Source: Nonomuraea sediminis
GTDB taxonomy: Bacteria > Actinomycetota > Actinomycetes > Streptosporangiales > Streptosporangiaceae
Direction: 5' to 3'
DNA: 64,000 nt
Assembly: GCF_018531495.1 (NCBI RefSeq)
Contig: NZ_JAHDTI010000019.1
Span: forward strand, 124,001-188,000
A program made the position numbers and the translations under genes. The stretch's first letter is position 1; every line of letters starts with the position of its first letter. This document shows positions 33,232 to 42,081 of this stretch, piece after piece. Under the pieces are notes generated by a model that was not told the origin of the DNA, searched no databases, and saw nothing but the letters and a program-made list of their open reading frames with translations.

Positions 33232-33259
33232 GAATACAACGCAACGTTGCGTTGCATTC
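33232..33259. promoter_or_regulatory. 28-bp near-perfect palindrome between the HXXEE gene and glnE
   Basis: The centre is CAACGCAACGTTGCGTTG (33237-33254), fully self-complementary. With flanks GAATA/CATTC it extends to 33232-33259 with one mismatch. It is positioned 16 bp upstream of the HXXEE start and 33 bp upstream of the glnE start, covering the likely promoters. It is typical of a TetR-type dimer (or dimer-of-dimers) operator. No regulator gene adjoins it. Confidence 0.65.
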
Positions 33260-33291
33260 TCATCATACGGCAGTGCTGCGAAGATGGAGAG

Positions 33292-36225
33292 GTGCCCAGG
33301 ATCGAGTCCACCGCAGCCCGCCTGGCCAAGCTCGGCTTCGCCGACGGTGCCCGGGCCGCCCGTCTCGTCGAGGCCGCGGGAGTCGACCTGGACGACCTGC
33401 TGCCCGCGCTGGTCGACGCCGCCGACCCCGACCTGGCGCTCACCTCGCTGACCAGGCTGGCCGAGCGCGATCCGGCCGCCCTTGACGCCATCCGCGCCGA
33501 CGAACGCGTCCGTACCCGCCTGGTCGCCGTGCTCGGCGTGAGCGCCGCACTGGGTGAACACCTCGTCCGGCATCCGGGCCACGTGGAGCTGCTCGCCGTA
33601 CAGGATCTGCCGGAGCCGCGCGCGGACCTGCTGCGTGCCGTCGGCGCCGATCCCGCCGAGGAGGACCCGCGGGCCGACGAGGCGGACGCGCTCGTGGCGT
33701 TGCGGGTGGCCTACCGGGGGCGGCTGCTGCGGCTGGCGGCGCTCGACCTGACGGGAGAGCTGACGCTGTCCGAGGTGACGGGCGAGCTGTCGGACCTGGC
33801 GGGCGCCGCGCTGGAGGGCGCGCTGGCGATCGCGCGGGCCGAGGTGGGCGACGACGACGTACGGCTGGCCGTCATCGGCATGGGCAAGTGCGGCGCCCGC
33901 GAGCTGAACTACATCAGCGACGTGGACGTGATCTTCGTGGCCGAGCCGCGCGACGGCGCGGATGAGACCAAGGCGCTGCGCACCGCCACCCGGCTGGCCC
34001 AGGCGATGATGCGGGCCTGCTCGGCCGCCACGCCCGAGGGCGCGCTGTGGGAGGTCGACGCGGGACTGCGCCCGGAGGGCCGCTCGGGGCCGCTGGTGCG
34101 GACCCTGGCCAGCCACCTGGCCTACTACCGGCGCTGGGCCAAGACCTGGGAGTTCCAGGCGCTGCTGAAGGCCAGGCCGGTCGCCGGCGACGCCGAGCTG
34201 GGCGAGGCGTACGTGTCGGCGGTCAACGAGCTGGTCTGGTCGGCCGCCACCCGCCCCCACTTCGTCGAGGACGTGCAGGCCATGCGCCGCCGCGTCGAGG
34301 AGCACGTGCGCGCCGAGGGAGAGCGCGAGCTCAAGCTGGGACCGGGCGGCCTGCGCGACATCGAGTTCGCGGTGCAGCTGCTGCAACTGGTGCACGGCCG
34401 GCTCGACCAGCTGCTGCGCCGCCGCGCCACGCTGCCCGCGCTGGCCGCCCTCTCCCGCGGCGGCTACGTGGGCCGCGACGACTCCAGGAGCCTGGCCGAG
34501 GCCTACACCTTCCTGCGCCAGGTCGAGCACCTGCTGCAGCTGCACCGGCTGCGCCGCACCCACCTGCTGCCGACCGCGCCCGAGGACCTGCGCAGGCTCG
34601 GGCGGGCGTTCGGCGCGCACACCGACCCGGTCGGCGAGTTCACCGCCCGGTGGAAGCGGCACGCCAGGGAGGCCAGGCGGCTGCACGAGAAACTGTTCTA
34701 CCGCCCGCTCCTGGAGGCGGTCGCGCGGCTGCCGGAGTCGGAGGCCCGGCTGTCGACCACGGCGGCGGCCGCCCGGCTGCAGGCCCTGGGATACGTCGAC
34801 CCCGAGGGCGCGCTGCGCCACCTCGCCGCGCTGACGACGGGCGTGTCCAGGCGGGCCGCGATCCAGCGCACGCTGCTGCCGGTCATGCTCGGCTGGTTCG
34901 CCGACTCGCCCGACCCTGACACGGGGCTGCTCGGGTTCCGCCAGATCAGCGACAAGCTCGGCACCACCCCCTGGTACCTGCGGCTGCTGCGCGACGAGAC
35001 CGCCGTGGCCGCCCGGCTGGCCCGCGTGCTCGGCACCTCCCGCTACGCCACCGGCCTGCTCATGAACGCGCCCGAGGCCGTCGGCATGCTCGGCTCGGAC
35101 GCCGACCTCGCCCCCCGCCCCGCCGACGCGTTGCTCGGCGAGCTGTCGGCCGCCGTCTCACGGCACGGCGGCCACGCCGAGCCCGCCGTCGCCGCGGTGC
35201 GCGCCGTCCGCCGCCGAGAGCTGTTCCGTACGGCTGTCGCCGACATCTCCGGGCTGCTCGAGATCGAGCCCGTCGGGGTGGTGCTCTCCGCGCTCAACGA
35301 CGTCACCATCCAGGCCGCGCTCGACGTGGCGCTGTCCAAGGTGGCGGCCGATCGTGGCGCGCCGGTGCCGACCCGGTTCGCGGTCATCGCGATGGGCCGC
35401 CTGGGCGGGATGGAGTGCTCCTACGCCAGCGACGCCGACGTGATGTTCGTCCACTCGCCGCTCGGCGACGAGCGTGAGGCCACCGACGCCGCCTTCGCGG
35501 TGGCCAACGAGCTGCGCCGCCTGCTGGCGCTGCCTGCCCCCGACCCGCCGCTGATCGTCGATCCCGACCTGCGTCCCGAGGGCCGTCAGGGGCCGCTGGT
35601 GCGCACGCTGGCCTCCTACCGGGCCTACTACGCCCGCTGGTCCTCGCCGTGGGAGTCGCAGGCGCTGCTGCGCGCCCGCTTCTCCGCGGGCGACGCCGCG
35701 CTCGGCGCCGAGTTCGCCGTGATGGTCGACGAGATCCGCTACCCCGCGGGCGGGCTCAACGAGGACGCGGTGCGCGAGATCCGCCGGCTCAAGGCCCGCA
35801 TGGAGGCCGAACGCCTGCCCCGCGGCGCCGATCCCGGCCTGCACACCAAGCTCGGACCCGGCGGCCTTTCCGACGTGGAGTGGGTCGCGCAGCTGCTGCA
35901 ACTGCGCCACGCGCACGACCGCCCCACGCTGCGCACCCCCCGCACCCTGCAGGCGCTGCGCGCGGCCGTCGCCGAACGGCTGCTCGACGCGACCGACGAG
36001 GCGACCCTGGCGGAGTCCTGGAGCTTCGCCTCCCGCATCCGCGACGCCATCATGCTGGTCAAGGGCCGCCCGGGAGACAGCGTCCCCGCCGACGCCCTCG
36101 AACGGCGCCGCCTGGCCCAGACGCTGGGCTACCCGCCGGACGGCTCAGAGGACTTCCTCGACGACTACCGCCGCGTCACTCGGCGGGCTCGTCAGGTGGT
36201 GGAGCGGGTGTTCTACGGCTCGTGA
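33292..36225 (+). CDS. glnE: Bifunctional glutamine synthetase adenylyltransferase/deadenylylase
   Basis: 977 residues, normal GlnE length. There are two nucleotidyltransferase domains: one near residues 195-215 (GMGKCGARELNYISDVDVIFV), the deadenylylase half, and one near 698-720 (AMGRLGGMECSYASDADVMFV), the adenylylating half. Each is followed by a helical GlnD/PII-contact region (EFQALLKARPVAGD and ESQALLRARFSAGD, KLGPGGLRDIEF and KLGPGGLSDVEW). It modifies the tyrosine of GlnA1 to control glutamine synthetase. Start is GTG 33292; no well-spaced ribosome site is seen, so the transcript may have a very short leader. Confidence 0.95.
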   Translation: MPRIESTAARLAKLGFADGARAARLVEAAGVDLDDLLPALVDAADPDLALTSLTRLAERDPAALDAIRADERVRTRLVAVLGVSAALGEHLVRHPGHVELLAVQDLPEPRADLLRAVGADPAEEDPRADEADALVALRVAYRGRLLRLAALDLTGELTLSEVTGELSDLAGAALEGALAIARAEVGDDDVRLAVIGMGKCGARELNYISDVDVIFVAEPRDGADETKALRTATRLAQAMMRACSAATPEGALWEVDAGLRPEGRSGPLVRTLASHLAYYRRWAKTWEFQALLKARPVAGDAELGEAYVSAVNELVWSAATRPHFVEDVQAMRRRVEEHVRAEGERELKLGPGGLRDIEFAVQLLQLVHGRLDQLLRRRATLPALAALSRGGYVGRDDSRSLAEAYTFLRQVEHLLQLHRLRRTHLLPTAPEDLRRLGRAFGAHTDPVGEFTARWKRHAREARRLHEKLFYRPLLEAVARLPESEARLSTTAAAARLQALGYVDPEGALRHLAALTTGVSRRAAIQRTLLPVMLGWFADSPDPDTGLLGFRQISDKLGTTPWYLRLLRDETAVAARLARVLGTSRYATGLLMNAPEAVGMLGSDADLAPRPADALLGELSAAVSRHGGHAEPAVAAVRAVRRRELFRTAVADISGLLEIEPVGVVLSALNDVTIQAALDVALSKVAADRGAPVPTRFAVIAMGRLGGMECSYASDADVMFVHSPLGDEREATDAAFAVANELRRLLALPAPDPPLIVDPDLRPEGRQGPLVRTLASYRAYYARWSSPWESQALLRARFSAGDAALGAEFAVMVDEIRYPAGGLNEDAVREIRRLKARMEAERLPRGADPGLHTKLGPGGLSDVEWVAQLLQLRHAHDRPTLRTPRTLQALRAAVAERLLDATDEATLAESWSFASRIRDAIMLVKGRPGDSVPADALERRRLAQTLGYPPDGSEDFLDDYRRVTRRARQVVERVFYGS

Positions 36226-36231
36226 AGGATT

Positions 36232-37577
36232 TCACGGCTTCGCCGGGCGTGACGGCAGGTCACCGCCCTCGTTCCTGAGCCGCTCCAGATCGGCCCGCGC
36301 GTCCGCGACGACCAGATGCCCGGGATCCAGCACGCCGTCCGCCAGAGCCAGAATGTGTGGCCTGCTCGCGAGCCTGTTCCCTGTCCACGCCGATGAGACA
36401 GATGGCCAGCTCGATGCGGGCCGCCGTCGTCACGGGATCCTCCGGACCCAGTTCCCCGGTCAGGTCGGCGATCGTCCGCTCGAAGAAGGGCACGGCGCTG
36501 CCGTACTCCTCCGCGGCCTGGTAAGCCCGCGCGAGCTCCCAGCGGGCGTTGACGTTCCAGTCGTTCTCGGGGCCGAACAGGCGCTCGGCGTCGGCGAGCC
36601 GGCTCAGCCGCAGGGCCAGGGCGCGCTGGGGCTCATGCAGGAGGCCCAGCAGGGTGGCGCACGACTCGCGCAGCTTGTAGAGCCGCGGAGTGAGTGGCAG
36701 CACCTCGTAGACCGCGTCGGCCTGAGCGACCAGCGCCTCGATCTCGTCGCGGAACTCCCAGGCCGCGGGCCCGGACGGGATGCCTTGGAGATAGTCCTCG
36801 AGCAGGTCCAGGACATCCTCTACGCGCGGGGGACGGCTCTCCCTGATCGCGCGCTGCGTGAGGCGGTGCATCACGACCCCGGAGCGGTCCTGGGGTAGGC
36901 GTCGCCCTCGATACCGCGCAAGCCGTCCGCGAGCGGCTCGGCCCGCAGCGCGCGCAGGTAGCCGCCATATGACAGGCCGCGCTCCTCGATCACGGCGCCC
37001 GCCTGGGCCAGCGCGAGCGCCAGCCGGCCGAGCTCGGCGGCCAGTTCTGCGGCTCCTGCCGGATCGTCCAGGCCCGTCATCCGGCCCAGGAAGGCCACCG
37101 ACTCCTCGGGCGCGAACACGCCGACGGGAACGGGGAAGCCGAGGCGGTCGAAGGCCCGGTCGCGGGTCGTGACCACCACCTGGACCCGGCCGGTGGCGGG
37201 AATCCACGGGCGCAGCATCGACACGTCCGCGGCGTTGTCGAACACCACCAGGCAGGGCTCCGCCGCGGCGGCCAGCCAGTCGCGGACGCGGCCATCGTCG
37301 TCTTGCCCACCCCGGCGCCGCCCGTGACCGAGCGCACGATCGTCTCGCCGTCCCGCAGCATCGCCAGGATCGCGGGCCGCTCGTGGAAGGACGGCAGGCG
37401 GTGCGGGATGTCGCCCACGACGACCTGCCGGGGTGCGGGTTGCGCGACGTTGACCGTATTCCGGTCGCCCGTAATCACGATCGCGTGGTCGCCTATCGCC
37501 CCTGCCACGACGGAACGCTCGCTTGAGGCGGTCGTCTCCGCAGCCTCGGAACGGTCGCCGGATGCGTCTCGGGGCAT
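36232..37577 (-). pseudogene. Decayed NB-ARC/TPR (STAND NTPase) gene with two internal deletions
   Basis: Three reading frames must be joined. Frame one, from ATG 37577, runs VVVGDIPHRLPSFHERPAIL and Walker A GGAGVGKTT. It breaks near 37285-37293, right after GKTTMA. Frame two resumes at VRDWLAAAAEPCLVVFDNAADV (Walker B), VVVTTRDRAF and GGYLRALRAE, and ends near 36885 (stop 36871). Frame three resumes at RSGVVMHRLTQRAIRE and TPR-like helices (NARWELARAYQAAEEYGSAVPFFERTI). A final slip near 36350 leads to a natural-looking C-terminus ending at 36232. Compared with intact relatives, about 60 residues are missing at the first break and well over 100 at the second. Decay is clear; the original role was probably a STAND signalling/defence ATPase. 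Confidence 0.82.
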
Positions 37578-37665
37578 GGCCAAGGATGGTCGCGCGAGCC
37601 GTACATGCGCAAGCGACTGGCCAGAAGTGCCCCGGCAGGTGTATCAAAGCGCGGGGTGATCAATT

Positions 37666-38700
37666 TTGCTATCCGTTTACGTTGATCTGGCGCTGGGCCT
37701 GGTGCTCACCTTCCTGCTCCTGTCGTTGCTGGTGAGCGGGCTGAACGAGGGGCTCGTGCGGATGCTGAGCATCCGCGCCAAGTTCCTGTGGGCCTACCTC
37801 AGGGACACCTTGGACGGCACCGACGCCCAGGGACGGGCCTGGCTGCCCGCGGGGATCAAGGACGTGTTCGCCGTGCTGCCGTTCGTGCGCGACCCGCGAC
37901 CGAAACACAGCGACCAGCCGGCGCCGGCCGAGTCGGAGCTGCCCGCGCACGAGAACAAGGCCGAGGACGCCATGACGAACCTGCTCTACGAGCGGGTCCG
38001 CGAAATCGACCATCCCACGACGGGCAAGACCAGCATCGCCAACATCCCGCCCGAGCGCTTCGCCACGGCCGTGATGGAGATGGCCGCGACCGAGGAAGGC
38101 GGCGTCGACGCCTTCCTGACCAGGCTCAAGGCCATGAACAGCCCGCTGTACGGCCACCTCAAGGGCGTGTGGGACTCCGCACAGCGCGACATGGAGCGCT
38201 TCAAGGAGGGCATGACCACCTGGTTCGACAGCGAGATGCAGCGCCTGTCGCTGCTCTACAAGCGCTACGTCAAGTGGGCGGTGGCCGCGCTCGGCCTGGT
38301 GGTGGTGCTGCTGTTCAGCGCCGACGGGCTGGAGTTCGCCAAGACGCTGCTGCGTGACAACGCCTTCCGCGCCTCCGTCAGCGCGGTGGCCGAGTCGGGG
38401 CCCGACGCCTACAGCGAGCTCAAGGCGCAGTGCCAGACGCAGCAGCCCGTCTCCTGCATCACCGACACGCTCAGCTCGCCCGCGCTGGTCAAGGTGCTCT
38501 CACACGCGATCGTCAGCGTCGACATCCCCGCCGAGGGCGACCCCAGCATCAAGTGGAACGGCGGCGAGTGGTGGAGCCGGATCACCACGCTCAGCCACTG
38601 GCCCGGCTACCTGCTGACCTACGTGGCGCTGCTGTTCGGCGCGCCGTTCTGGTGGGACCTGTTCCGCCGGATCACCGGGTTGAGGTCCAAGACCGGCTAA
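37666..38700 (+). CDS. Hypothetical three-helix membrane protein
   Basis: 344 residues. Helix 1 is at the very N-terminus (VDLALGLVLTFLLLSLLVSGLNEGLV), helix 2 near 200-220 (WAVAALGLVVVLLFSAD) and helix 3 near the C-terminus (WPGYLLTYVALLFGAPFWWDLFRRI). Between helices 1 and 2 is a soluble, charged, helical domain with TSIANIPPERFATAVMEMA. Between 2 and 3 is a loop with two Cys (CQTQQPVSCITD). No family name recognised. Start TTG 37666 has GGGGTGA upstream. It is divergent from the NB-ARC pseudogene. Confidence 0.75.
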   Translation: MLSVYVDLALGLVLTFLLLSLLVSGLNEGLVRMLSIRAKFLWAYLRDTLDGTDAQGRAWLPAGIKDVFAVLPFVRDPRPKHSDQPAPAESELPAHENKAEDAMTNLLYERVREIDHPTTGKTSIANIPPERFATAVMEMAATEEGGVDAFLTRLKAMNSPLYGHLKGVWDSAQRDMERFKEGMTTWFDSEMQRLSLLYKRYVKWAVAALGLVVVLLFSADGLEFAKTLLRDNAFRASVSAVAESGPDAYSELKAQCQTQQPVSCITDTLSSPALVKVLSHAIVSVDIPAEGDPSIKWNGGEWWSRITTLSHWPGYLLTYVALLFGAPFWWDLFRRITGLRSKTG

Positions 38701-38742
38701 GCTCGGACTTGCTCCCCCTGGTCGGACAGACGGGGAGTTGTC

Positions 38743-39267
38743 ATGAAGTCTCTGCTCGTGCTGGCGCTGGTGGCCGGTTGCGGGGTGAGCGCCGCCGCGG
38801 ACCCGGTGCCGCAGGTCGTGGGCAAAGGGCTGGCGGTCGCCGACGACGAGCTGGCCGCGGCCGGGTTCAGGCGGATCAGGGCGATCGACGTCAGCGGACG
38901 CGGCCGGATCGTGCTGATACGCCGCGACTGGCAGGTGTGCGGCCAGCACGAGGACAGCGGCGAGATCCGGCTCGACGTGGTCAAGGTCGGCGAGGTGTGC
39001 CCCGACACCGTGGTCGTGCCCGCCGCGCCCGGGCTGATGCCCGACTTCACCGGCAAGAGCGTCCGCGTCGCCAAGGACTCCCTGCCGCCCAGGACCAGCA
39101 TCAAGGTCCAGGACGCCAGCGGCAGCAACCGCCTCACGCTCATGGACGCCAACTGGCAGATCTGCCGCCAGACCCCGCCTGCGGGCGAGCGCCTCGACGG
39201 CCGCCCCGTCCAGCTCTGGGTCGTCAAGTACGGCGAGCGCTGCCCCCAGCCCGCGCGCCGGGGCTAA
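38743..39267 (+). CDS. Lipoprotein with two PASTA-like domains
   Basis: 174 residues. The lipobox LVAGC gives C13 as the lipidated residue. Two PASTA-type repeats follow: VPQVVGKGLAVADDELAAAGFRRI (about 22-90) and a related unit MPDFTGKSVRVAKDSLPPR (about 102-165). Each ends with a Cys-containing strand (DWQVCGQHEDSGE and NWQICRQTPPAGERL), the motif W-Q-x-C being repeated. Similar actinobacterial lipoproteins carry PASTA domains without a kinase. It probably sits on the outer face of the membrane. It lies 42 bp after the three-helix membrane protein gene, so likely the same transcript. Confidence 0.8.
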   Translation: MKSLLVLALVAGCGVSAAADPVPQVVGKGLAVADDELAAAGFRRIRAIDVSGRGRIVLIRRDWQVCGQHEDSGEIRLDVVKVGEVCPDTVVVPAAPGLMPDFTGKSVRVAKDSLPPRTSIKVQDASGSNRLTLMDANWQICRQTPPAGERLDGRPVQLWVVKYGERCPQPARRG

Positions 39268-40079
39268 CCGCTGAGCGCGTAGAGCACGTCACGCAGGGAG
39301 GACTCGCGGCTGCGCAGCCAGACCAGCCGCAGCGACAGCGTCGGCGCGTCGAACCCGAGCGGCACCAGCGCCCCCGAGGCCAGGTCCGCCTCCACCGCGA
39401 AGTCGGGCAGCAGGGACCTCCCGAGCCCCTGCCTGCTCCACTCCCGGGCGGTGGAGATGCTGGTCAGCTCCCTGCGCGGCACGTCCCCCGGGAAGATCCT
39501 GTCCACCGCCATCCTGATCGAGCATCCGGGCGGCGTCGTGAGCAGCGTGTCCTCCTCCGACTCCGGCGCCGCCACCATGATCAGCGACACCTGGCCCACG
39601 TCGATGAAGTCCAGGCCGGGCGGCGAATCGAAGCCCAGCCCGCCGATCCGCAGCCCCGAGTCGAGCAGCAGCGCGGCGTCCAGCCCGCCCTCGGCCACCT
39701 CCTCGAGCAGCTCGCGCCGCGGCAGCGCCCGCACGTGCACGTCCAGGTCCGACAGCTTGCGCACCACGGCCGGCAGCCGGGTCGCCACCAGGCTCTCCAG
39801 GGCTCCGATGCGCACCCGCCGCCGGGTGCCCGTCACGGCCCGCCGTACCCGCTCGGCGTGGTCGAGCAGCTCCTGGGCGTGGGAGAGCAGGATCGTGCCC
39901 TGCTCGGTCAGCCGCATGCCGTGCGGGGTACGGTCGAAGAGCTTGACCTGCAGGGTCCCTTCCAGCCTGCGGATCTGCTCGGAGACCGAGGCGGGCGCGA
40001 GTCCGAGCGCGGTCGCGGCGCCGTTGACGCTGCCGGTCCCGGCTACAGCGACAAATCCCCGCAGATGTCGCAATTCCAC
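39264..40079 (-). CDS. LysR-family transcriptional regulator
   Basis: 271 residues. N-terminal HTH VELRHLRGFVAVAGTGSVNGAATALGLAPASVSEQIRRLEGTLQVKLFDRTPHGMRLTEQG is a classic LysR domain. The rest is the periplasmic-binding-like effector domain (RRVRIGALESLVATRLPAVVRKL ...). GTG 40079 is chosen because the family begins at this point; the frame is open upstream to 40163. It is divergent from an MFS gene 82 bp away, its most likely target. Its stop overlaps the convergent PASTA gene by four bases. Confidence 0.92.
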   Translation of the reverse strand: MELRHLRGFVAVAGTGSVNGAATALGLAPASVSEQIRRLEGTLQVKLFDRTPHGMRLTEQGTILLSHAQELLDHAERVRRAVTGTRRRVRIGALESLVATRLPAVVRKLSDLDVHVRALPRRELLEEVAEGGLDAALLLDSGLRIGGLGFDSPPGLDFIDVGQVSLIMVAAPESEEDTLLTTPPGCSIRMAVDRIFPGDVPRRELTSISTAREWSRQGLGRSLLPDFAVEADLASGALVPLGFDAPTLSLRLVWLRSRESSLRDVLYALSG

Positions 40080-40161
40080 ACAACCAGCATACGGTTCCGC
40101 CTGATGCCCTCCACGGGTCGGCCTGTTGTGTGGGCGGGCCGGGTTTCCGCAGGCTAAGGGC

Positions 40162-41433
40162 ATGATCTCTCCCCGGCGATTCCTGGGATTCTCCCTTGCC
40201 TATTTCCTGGTGCTGCTCGACACGACCGTGCTCACGATCGCGCTGCCCGACCTGCGTGCCGACCTCGGCGGGACGCTGGCGGGCCAGCAGTGGGCGGTCA
40301 ACGCCTACACGGTCGCCTTCGCCGCGGCGCTGCTGACCGGCGGGGCGGTGGCCGACCGCTACGGCGCGGCGCGCGTGTTCCGGCTCGGTGTGGCCGCGTT
40401 CGGGGTGCTGTCGCTGCTGAGCGCCGCCGCGCCGGCACTCGGGGCTCTGGTCGGGCTGCGCGCGCTGCTCGGCGTGGCGGGCGCGCTGTGCCTGGGCGGT
40501 TCGCTGGCGCTGGTGGCCGAGCTGTACCCGCAGGCCGCCGGCAGGGCCAGGGCGATGGGCCTGTGGGCGGCGATCACCGGCACCGCGCTGGCGGCGGGAC
40601 CGCTGCTGGGCGGCCTGCTGGTCGACCTGTACGGCTGGCGGGCCGTCTTCCTGATCAACCCGCCCGTCGCGCTGCTGTCACTGCTGGCCGTACGAGGGCT
40701 GCGCTCGCCGGCGGGCGGGCGGCGGATCGACTGGGCCGTCCAGATCCTGGCCTGCGGGTTCCTCGGTCTGCTTGCCGAGGCGCTGATCGACTCCTCGGTC
40801 CTGGCTGCGGTCCTGGCACCGGCCGCGCTGATCGCCCTGGTGCTGGTGGAGCGCCGCAGCCAGGCGCCCGCGCTGCCGGGCGGGCTGCTGCGCGCGACGT
40901 GGCGGGAACTGCTCGCGGGCACGGTGGCCACCTTCGCCTTCGCGGGCGCGCTGTTCGTGCTCACGCTGCGGCTGCAGGACGGCGAGGGGCTCTCACCGCT
41001 GGCCGCCGGGCTGGCGTTCCTGCCGCTCACCCTGCCGATGGCGGTCAACCCCGTGCTCACCGGGCGGATCGTCGCCAGGTTCGGGGCGCGCCCGCCGATC
41101 CTGGCCGGCCTCGCCCTCCTCGCGGCCGGCCTGGCGGGCCTGGCGCTGACCGACGTGCTGATCCCGTGGCTGGTGCTGACGGGCCTCGGCCTGTCGTTCT
41201 GCCTCCCGGCCCTGGTCGCCGGCATGATCGCCGCAACTCCCGCGGGTACGGCGGGCACCGCGGGCGGCGTGCTCAACGCCGCCCGCCAGGTGGGCGCCAC
41301 CATCGGCGTGGCCGTCCTGGCCCGCGTCCCGAGCCCGCTCACGGCCGCCGCCGTCCTCGTCGCGCTCGCCGCCCTGGCCTACGCCGTGAGAGGCAGAACC
41401 GTGACACTCCGCAGCGAGACGACCGCGCTGTAA
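40162..41433 (+). CDS. MFS transporter (drug:H+ antiporter-like)
   Basis: 423 residues. Helix 1 FSLAYFLVLLDTTVLTIALPDLRADLG and helix 2 WAVNAYTVAFAAALLTGGAVADRYGAARVF resemble the DHA2/EmrB group, but with about 12 helices. Motif C-like ITGTALAAGPLLGGLLVDLYGWR is in helix 5. ATG 40162 follows AAGGG closely; an earlier ATG at 40126 is in frame but overlaps the promoter. It is paired divergently with the LysR gene. Substrate unknown. Confidence 0.88.
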   Translation: MISPRRFLGFSLAYFLVLLDTTVLTIALPDLRADLGGTLAGQQWAVNAYTVAFAAALLTGGAVADRYGAARVFRLGVAAFGVLSLLSAAAPALGALVGLRALLGVAGALCLGGSLALVAELYPQAAGRARAMGLWAAITGTALAAGPLLGGLLVDLYGWRAVFLINPPVALLSLLAVRGLRSPAGGRRIDWAVQILACGFLGLLAEALIDSSVLAAVLAPAALIALVLVERRSQAPALPGGLLRATWRELLAGTVATFAFAGALFVLTLRLQDGEGLSPLAAGLAFLPLTLPMAVNPVLTGRIVARFGARPPILAGLALLAAGLAGLALTDVLIPWLVLTGLGLSFCLPALVAGMIAATPAGTAGTAGGVLNAARQVGATIGVAVLARVPSPLTAAAVLVALAALAYAVRGRTVTLRSETTAL

Positions 41434-41442
41434 GTTGTTGCG

Positions 41443-42081
41443 ATGCGGCCCAATCCCTCCCTCGTCCGATACCGGACGCTGCGCAGGCGACACCCGGACC
41501 TGTTCGCCAACCCGCAAGGCGCCGGCACGATCATCCTGGATCCCCGCGACGACTCCTTCGGCGTGCGCTACAAGGATGCCTACGTCACGCTCGTCAGGGA
41601 CCGCGTCCGTTTCCCCGACGGCAGGATCGGCGCCTACGTCCGGCTCCTGCACACCTCGGGGATCGGCGGAGCGGCGATCCTCCCGGTGCGCGACGGCAAG
41701 GTGGTCCTCGTCCGGCACTTCCGGCACGCGACCAGGCGACGGCACTGGGAGATCCCCAGGGGATTCGCCGACCTCGGCGAGAGCTTCGAGGAGACCGCCA
41801 GGCGCGAGGCGGGCGAGGAACTCCAGATGCCCGGGATGCGGGTGCGCGAGCTCGGCCGCATGCACGCCGACAGCGGCCTCATCGGCACCGAGGTGGCGCT
41901 GTACTGGGCCGAGCTCGAAGGAGAGGTCACCGGCTTCGACGCGGGGGAGGGCATCGACCAGGTCCTGCTGGCGGACCCGGCGGAGCTCGACTCGATGCTG
42001 GAGCGGGGGGAGATCACGGACTCCTTCACCCTGGCCGCCCTCCTGCACGCCAGGCGGCTGCGGCTGAGCCCCTTTCAGTAG
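41443..42081 (+). CDS. NUDIX hydrolase, ADP-ribose pyrophosphatase-like
   Basis: 212 residues. An N-terminal region of about 75 residues precedes the fold (KVVLVRHFRHATRRRHWEIPRGFADLGE). The NUDIX box is GFADLGESFEETARREAGEELQM. The WEIPRG lead-in is typical of ADP-ribose pyrophosphatases (NudF-like), which cleave ADP-ribose to AMP and ribose-5-phosphate. ATG 41443 is nine bases after the MFS stop. It overlaps the convergent 522-residue gene by seven bases. Confidence 0.88.
   Translation: MRPNPSLVRYRTLRRRHPDLFANPQGAGTIILDPRDDSFGVRYKDAYVTLVRDRVRFPDGRIGAYVRLLHTSGIGGAAILPVRDGKVVLVRHFRHATRRRHWEIPRGFADLGESFEETARREAGEELQMPGMRVRELGRMHADSGLIGTEVALYWAELEGEVTGFDAGEGIDQVLLADPAELDSMLERGEITDSFTLAALLHARRLRLSPFQ

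Noticed and set aside
33217-33291. GlnR box before glnE
   Set aside because: I looked for the gTnAc-n6-GaAAc spacing and found only the large palindrome.
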